This document shows, one piece after another, positions 6,888 to 10,025 of a stretch of DNA of 10,025 nt. Numbering within the stretch: position 1 is the first letter of the stretch; each line of letters opens with the position of its first letter. The position numbers were made by a program, and so were the translations under genes. The stretch covers positions 1 to 10,025 of the forward strand of contig QYQC01000106.1 in the NCBI GenBank assembly GCA_007280315.1, written 5' to 3'. The notes under the pieces are model-generated. The model was not told the DNA's origin, searched no databases, and saw nothing but the letters and a program-made list of their open reading frames with translations. Source of the stretch: Betaproteobacteria bacterium. GTDB taxonomy: Bacteria; Pseudomonadota; Gammaproteobacteria; Burkholderiales; SG8-39.

Positions 6888-7052
6888 GGCGGTGCCGCCC
6901 GAACGGGAATGCCTGCAATTCCGGAATCAAAGACGTCCGCCGCGGCTGTCCCGCGATGAAACCAATCTGAGCGGCCGCGCTTCAAGGTAGCCGATGCGTG
7001 CTCCCGACTCTGAGTTGAACCCGCCCGGATCGAAAAGCGGCGATTTCCGCGG

Positions 7053-8036
7053 TCACTCGATCACTTTGTCGGCACGCACCAGAATTGAGCTGGGAATTTT
7101 AATGCCGAGCGCAGTCGCGGTTTTCAAATTGACTACCAACTCAAACTTTGTCGGCTGCTCGATCGGCAGGTCACCCGGATTGGCTCCATTCAGAATTTTA
7201 TCGATAAACACTGCTATGCGCGCAAATCCCTCTGCAACGTTCGGGCTGTAGGAAATCAGTCCGCCCACATCGGTGTAATCGGAGCTCGAATAGACAGCCG
7301 GCAAGCGTGTTTTTTCCACCGCCTTAACGATTTGCTTTCGATTGGCGGTCAGCAAAGTGCCCGCTACCACTATTAGTCCGCCAACACCCATATCGCTGAC
7401 CGCCGCAATGGCGGCGTCTATTCGCTCGGGAGATTGGATTCCAATTGAATGCACCTCCAGATTCAGCGAGCGCGCTGCCGCTTCCAGCGCTTGGAAGTAG
7501 ATGACTTCGGAAATGCTCGCCGTACTCAATATGACGCCTACGTGGCGGATGCGCGGCCTTGCCTCCCTGAGCAGTTCCAGACGTTTGCCGGCCATGTCTG
7601 CAGAAATGAACGTCATTCCCGTGATGTTTTTTCCGGGCCGCGCGAGATTTACGGCCAGTCCGAGTTTTACCGGATCATTGCCCGTAAGCATGACGATCGG
7701 GATAGACGATGTCGCTTTTGCCGCAGCCTGCGTTGCCGTCGCCCCAAAGCTGATGATTATGGCAACTTTTTCGCTGGCCAGTTTCGCGGCCGCTTTCTCA
7801 AGTTGATCGTATCTCTTGACCAGGTAACGGTCGTCGATGTGAATATTCTTGCCTTCAACGTATCCCTGCGCGCGCAGCGCATCTCGAAGCGCAGCGAGGT
7901 AATGCGCAGTGGTGCCCAAATCGATCCACAACAGTCCAATTCGCGGCACGTCGCCTTGCTGTTGAGCGAATACCCCGATCGGCACCGCGAGCGAACCCGC
8001 TCCAAGCGCGATAAGAAACTTACGGCGGTTATTCAT
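7053..8036 (-). CDS. Orphan ABC transporter substrate-binding protein (ABC_sub_bind/TrpX-like) with Tat-like signal
   Basis: 327 residues, ATG at 8034-8036 preceded by GGAGG (8041-8045). The N-terminus NNRRKFLIALGAG carries a twin-arginine RRxFL pattern, then a hydrophobic stretch and a VFA-QQ cleavage site near residue 24, so the mature protein is probably periplasmic. The body has the two-lobed periplasmic-binding fold typical of PF04392: IGLLW, LRDALRAQGYVEGKNI, then ISFGATATQAA, IPIVMLTGNDPVKLGL and the diagnostic end EQPTKFELVVNLKTATALG...PSSILVRADKVIE. Related proteins bind small ligands such as amino acids, but most are uncharacterised. No permease or ATPase gene lies beside it, so it either shares a distant transporter or serves as a sensor or scavenger. 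Its base composition is less GC-rich than hrpA, compatible with separate acquisition. Confidence 0.93.
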   Translation of the reverse strand: MNNRRKFLIALGAGSLAVPIGVFAQQQGDVPRIGLLWIDLGTTAHYLAALRDALRAQGYVEGKNIHIDDRYLVKRYDQLEKAAAKLASEKVAIIISFGATATQAAAKATSSIPIVMLTGNDPVKLGLAVNLARPGKNITGMTFISADMAGKRLELLREARPRIRHVGVILSTASISEVIYFQALEAAARSLNLEVHSIGIQSPERIDAAIAAVSDMGVGGLIVVAGTLLTANRKQIVKAVEKTRLPAVYSSSDYTDVGGLISYSPNVAEGFARIAVFIDKILNGANPGDLPIEQPTKFELVVNLKTATALGIKIPSSILVRADKVIE

Positions 8037-8059
8037 TCCCCCTCCCTGGGTGGGTGTCC

Positions 8060-8068
8060 ATTATGCCA
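8060..8068 (-). promoter_or_regulatory. Possible extended -10 promoter element of the substrate-binding protein gene
   Basis: Minus-strand TGGCATAAT matches the extended -10 consensus TGnTATAAT with one mismatch. It lies 23 bases before the ATG and upstream of the GGAGG, which would leave a very short leader. No convincing -35 hexamer sits 16-18 bases upstream; extended -10 promoters can work without one. Suggestive only. Confidence 0.35.
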
Positions 8069-8253
8069 AAGCCCGCAGAGGCTGGCGGACTGCAAGTCTT
8101 TGGAGGTGGCGTGATGCAAGGCGGCGGTCAGTCGTCCAAACTAGATGCAGCCGCGGTTGACCGCGTGCGGCCTATTGTACGCATAGATCGTCCGCGCCGT
8201 AGAAGTTGACGGTCTGGACCGGCAACCCCCAGCCGGCGCCGCACGCAGACGAC

Positions 8254-9198
8254 TCAGGACACAATGCGGCCGAGGCGCACCGCGGTCTCGCCTTTGCGCA
8301 GGCGCATCGAGGGCATGATCAGAACGCAGTCGTCGTAGGGCGTGGTCACCGGTCGTCCGCCGTCGTGACCGATCACGGTGCCCGCGCGCGCGATCAGTTC
8401 CATGCCGACATAGGGCGCGGTGAATTGAAACGCGTCGCTTGCGACGGTCACCGCCTGGGTGACCTCGACCACGCGCTGCACCGCGGGCGGCGGCGCCAGG
8501 TGCGGCGCGGCGAATTCCGACCCGATTGCGCCGAAGTGCAGCAGGAAGCGCAGCATCGCGTCGATCGCGACAATGCCGCTGGCGAGCGCCCAGTGCTGGC
8601 CGCATTCGATGAGGAGGGCGATTTTGGTGCTGGCCTCGTCGGCGAAATCGGCGTAGTCGCGCATGCGTCGCCCCGCCGCATGACCCGCGTCGCACACCAG
8701 ATGCGCCGGCGTGCCCAGTTGCCGCGCCAGTCTTCGCGCCTTCTCGGTCATGCCGCACAGCATCAGCGGCGGCGTAGCATGCTGCATCGAGTGGATGTCG
8801 AGCAGCGCATCGACGCTCCCGACGAGTGCGCGCAGTTCGCGCGCGCGCCGCAGTTCCACGCTGTTGCGTCCGCTCTCGAGTGCCTCGATGTTCCACACGC
8901 GGTTGAAATCCTCGTCGACGAAGCGCGAGGCGCGCGGATCATCGCGCGTGAAGCGCGCGTAGGCCGCGACGTTGATGAAGGCAAGCGTCAGCTTCCCCGC
9001 GAGCGGCCGCACGCCCTGGCGCAGCAGCCAGTCGAGTGCAATCGCGCCGCACAGCTCGTTGCCGTGGGTAAGCGCGGCCAGCATCAGGTGCGGGCCGGCC
9101 TTGCCGCTGTCGAAAGTGCTGACGTAGTCGATGCCGCAATTGCCGGCGCGGTAGGGCTGGATGTCGGGCGGTTGAAGCTCTATCGGATAGGTGTTCAT
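8254..9198 (-). CDS. Succinylglutamate desuccinylase/aspartoacylase (AstE/ASPA) family zinc hydrolase
   Basis: 314 residues from ATG 9196-9198. A TTG 21 bases upstream is also in frame, but neither has a strong Shine-Dalgarno (GAACGAAAAG before the ATG), and the protein aligns from the ATG. Zinc site of the M14-like fold: THGNE (44-48, giving His45 and Glu48) and DIHS (134-137, His136). FVDEDFNRVW (93-102) matches the substrate-binding DxNR loop. LLIECGQHW supplies the expected catalytic glutamate, Glu198. Such enzymes remove an acyl group from an N-acyl amino acid or related amide in the cytoplasm. No other arginine succinyltransferase (ast) pathway gene is nearby, so the substrate is open and the symbol astE would be unsafe. 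The gene lies behind the terminator of the CoxM-type gene and so probably has its own promoter; minus-strand TATAGA just after the T-run is a weak -10 candidate. Confidence 0.88.
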   Translation of the reverse strand: MNTYPIELQPPDIQPYRAGNCGIDYVSTFDSGKAGPHLMLAALTHGNELCGAIALDWLLRQGVRPLAGKLTLAFINVAAYARFTRDDPRASRFVDEDFNRVWNIEALESGRNSVELRRARELRALVGSVDALLDIHSMQHATPPLMLCGMTEKARRLARQLGTPAHLVCDAGHAAGRRMRDYADFADEASTKIALLIECGQHWALASGIVAIDAMLRFLLHFGAIGSEFAAPHLAPPPAVQRVVEVTQAVTVASDAFQFTAPYVGMELIARAGTVIGHDGGRPVTTPYDDCVLIMPSMRLRKGETAVRLGRIVS

Positions 9199-9235
9199 GC
9201 TTTTCGTTCGTGTTCGCAATGGAGTCTATACAAAT

Positions 9236-9273
9236 AAAAAAGGGCGCAAAAGATTCAATCCTTTGCGCCCTTT
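9236..9273 (-). terminator. Rho-independent terminator of the CoxM-type gene
   Basis: AAAGGGCGCAAA (9239-9250) and TTTGCGCCCTTT (9262-9273) are a perfect 12-bp inverted repeat with an 11-base loop. On the minus strand the second arm runs straight into six T (9236-9241), the classical hairpin plus U-tract. The stem begins 24 bases after the stop codon of the gene at 9298. The plus-strand side is followed by TTTGG, so it is mainly directional to the minus strand. It separates the molybdenum-hydroxylase unit from the hydrolase gene. Confidence 0.9.
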
Positions 9274-9297
9274 GGCGGCTGGTGTCGAGCGGCTTGC

Positions 9298-10025
9298 TTA
9301 CTTCGCCGCCTCCACTGCGCGCCGCGCCATCACCGTGATCAGATGCGAGCGGTACTCGGCGCTTGCATGCAGATCGGAGTTGAGCTTGCCCGCCGGCACG
9401 CTGACGCCGGCGACGGCATCGGGCGACCATTTAGCTGCAAGTGCTTTCTCCATTTCTGCGACGCGGAATACGCACGATGCAGCACCGGTGACGGCCACGC
9501 GCACGCCGCTGCCAGTATCGGCGGCCATTACGCCGACGATGGCATAGCGCGAGGCCGGGTTCTTGAACTTGATGTAGGCGGCGCGCTTCGGTACCGGAAA
9601 GCTCACCGAGACGATGATCTCGCCCGCCTGCAGCGCGGTCTCGAACATGCCTTTGAAGAAATCATCCGCGGCGATCTTGCGTTTATTGGTATTCACCGTC
9701 GCGCCGAGACCGAGCACCGCCGCCGGATAGTCGGCGACCGGATCATTGTGCGCGAGCGAACCGCCGAGGGTGCCCATATTGCGCACCATGCGATCGCCGA
9801 TGCCGCCGGCGACGCTGGCGAGTGCCGGGATCTTGGCCAGCACGTCCTTGGAGCGGGCAACTTCCGCGTGCCGGGTCATGGCGCCGATGGTGATGCCCGA
9901 TCCTTCGACCTTGATCCCGGTGAGTTCCTTGATGCCGCCGAGATCGATCAGGTCGGAGGGCGCGGACAGGCGCAGTTTCATCGCCGCGATCAGGCTCTGG
10001 CCGCCTGCCAGCAGCTTGGCGTCGC
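9298..10025 (-). CDS. CoxM-type FAD-binding subunit of a molybdenum hydroxylase (xanthine/CO dehydrogenase family), 5' end outside window
   Basis: The frame is open from the right edge to TAA at 9298-9300, about 242 codons; family members are about 260-300 residues, so only the N-terminus is missing. An ATG at 9979-9981 is internal: the residues before it, LLAGGQSLIAAMKLR, are the first conserved FAD-binding loop of medium subunits (AGGxSLxxxMKLR). The second FAD motif, NMGTLGGSLAHNDPVADYP, follows about 60 residues later. This subunit passes electrons from the molybdenum and [2Fe-2S] subunits through FAD to an acceptor, in a cytoplasmic or membrane-bound complex. The small iron-sulfur and large molybdenum subunits should lie upstream, beyond 10025. 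The substrate (CO, purine, aldehyde or aromatic) cannot be told from this subunit. The terminator right after it shows it is the last gene of its unit. Confidence 0.93.
   Translation of the reverse strand, partial: DAKLLAGGQSLIAAMKLRLSAPSDLIDLGGIKELTGIKVEGSGITIGAMTRHAEVARSKDVLAKIPALASVAGGIGDRMVRNMGTLGGSLAHNDPVADYPAAVLGLGATVNTNKRKIAADDFFKGMFETALQAGEIIVSVSFPVPKRAAYIKFKNPASRYAIVGVMAADTGSGVRVAVTGAASCVFRVAEMEKALAAKWSPDAVAGVSVPAGKLNSDLHASAEYRSHLITVMARRAVEAAK

Noticed and set aside
3009..6959. Two very long plus-strand open frames (646 and 667 codons) antisense to hrpA
   Set aside because: They mirror the codon structure of a clear full-length HrpA and are rich in Arg, Ala, Gln and His as expected of antisense frames in GC-rich genes. 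They show no recognisable domain or start signal.
7026..7052. GCGG...CCGC followed by TTTT on the minus strand, a possible terminator of the substrate-binding protein gene
   Set aside because: The stem is only 4 bp and the T-run only four bases. This is too weak to call in GC-rich sequence.
8172..8253. Minus-strand frame after the hydrolase stop reading ...VQTVNFYGADDLCVQ-stop, at first sight like the end of another gene or a frameshifted tail
   Set aside because: The hydrolase ends normally for its family (ETAVRLGRIVS), and the extra stretch is short, without a start or ribosome-binding site. Chance is the simpler reading.
8206..9237. Plus-strand open frame of 343 codons opposite the desuccinylase-family gene
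   Set aside because: An antisense shadow. The minus-strand frame carries intact zinc-site motifs, while this one shows no family features.
1476..10025. A functional link between the MoCF-domain protein and the molybdenum hydroxylase subunit at the right edge
   Set aside because: They are about 7 kb apart in separate transcription units with a terminator between. The MoCF fold alone does not prove a role in molybdenum cofactor synthesis.

Overview
The window looks like a piece of a high-GC betaproteobacterial chromosome. The reasons are the GC-rich codon use, a full-length HrpA helicase followed by an EI24-type membrane protein and a stand-alone molybdopterin-binding (MoCF) domain protein, and an orphan ABC_sub_bind substrate-binding protein of a type common in Burkholderiales-like environmental bacteria. 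The taxon is inferred from gene content only. Everything except the first gene is transcribed on the minus strand.

Left edge (1-1074): the 3' end of an adrenodoxin/ferredoxin-NADP reductase family flavoprotein (+) converges with a small TfoX N-terminal-domain protein (-). A GC hairpin lies between them. Positions 1075-1475 are a 400-base AT-richer stretch without a large gene. It holds a double-hairpin REP-like palindrome (about 1141-1215) and, on the minus strand, a very basic 48-residue small ORF with a good Shine-Dalgarno and TTG start, preceded by a doubtful 22-codon ORF.

Centre (1476-6875): a tight minus-strand operon, hrpA -> EI24-family membrane protein -> MoCF-domain protein, with gaps of 17 and 22 bases and a recognisable ribosome-binding site before each gene. 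The small basic ORF follows in the same direction and could be its last member. HrpA is an RNA helicase that acts on translation complexes in E. coli. No obvious pathway links it to the two downstream genes beyond co-transcription.

Right part (7053-10025): three separate minus-strand units. There is an exported orphan ABC-type substrate-binding protein with a twin-arginine-like signal, a zinc-dependent succinylglutamate desuccinylase/aspartoacylase family enzyme, and the C-terminal part of a CoxM-type FAD subunit of a molybdenum hydroxylase. The CoxM-type gene ends at a strong Rho-independent terminator and continues beyond the right edge.

I see no CRISPR array, transposase, tRNA, rRNA, prophage or clear defence system. 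The least explained part of the window is 1137-1475.
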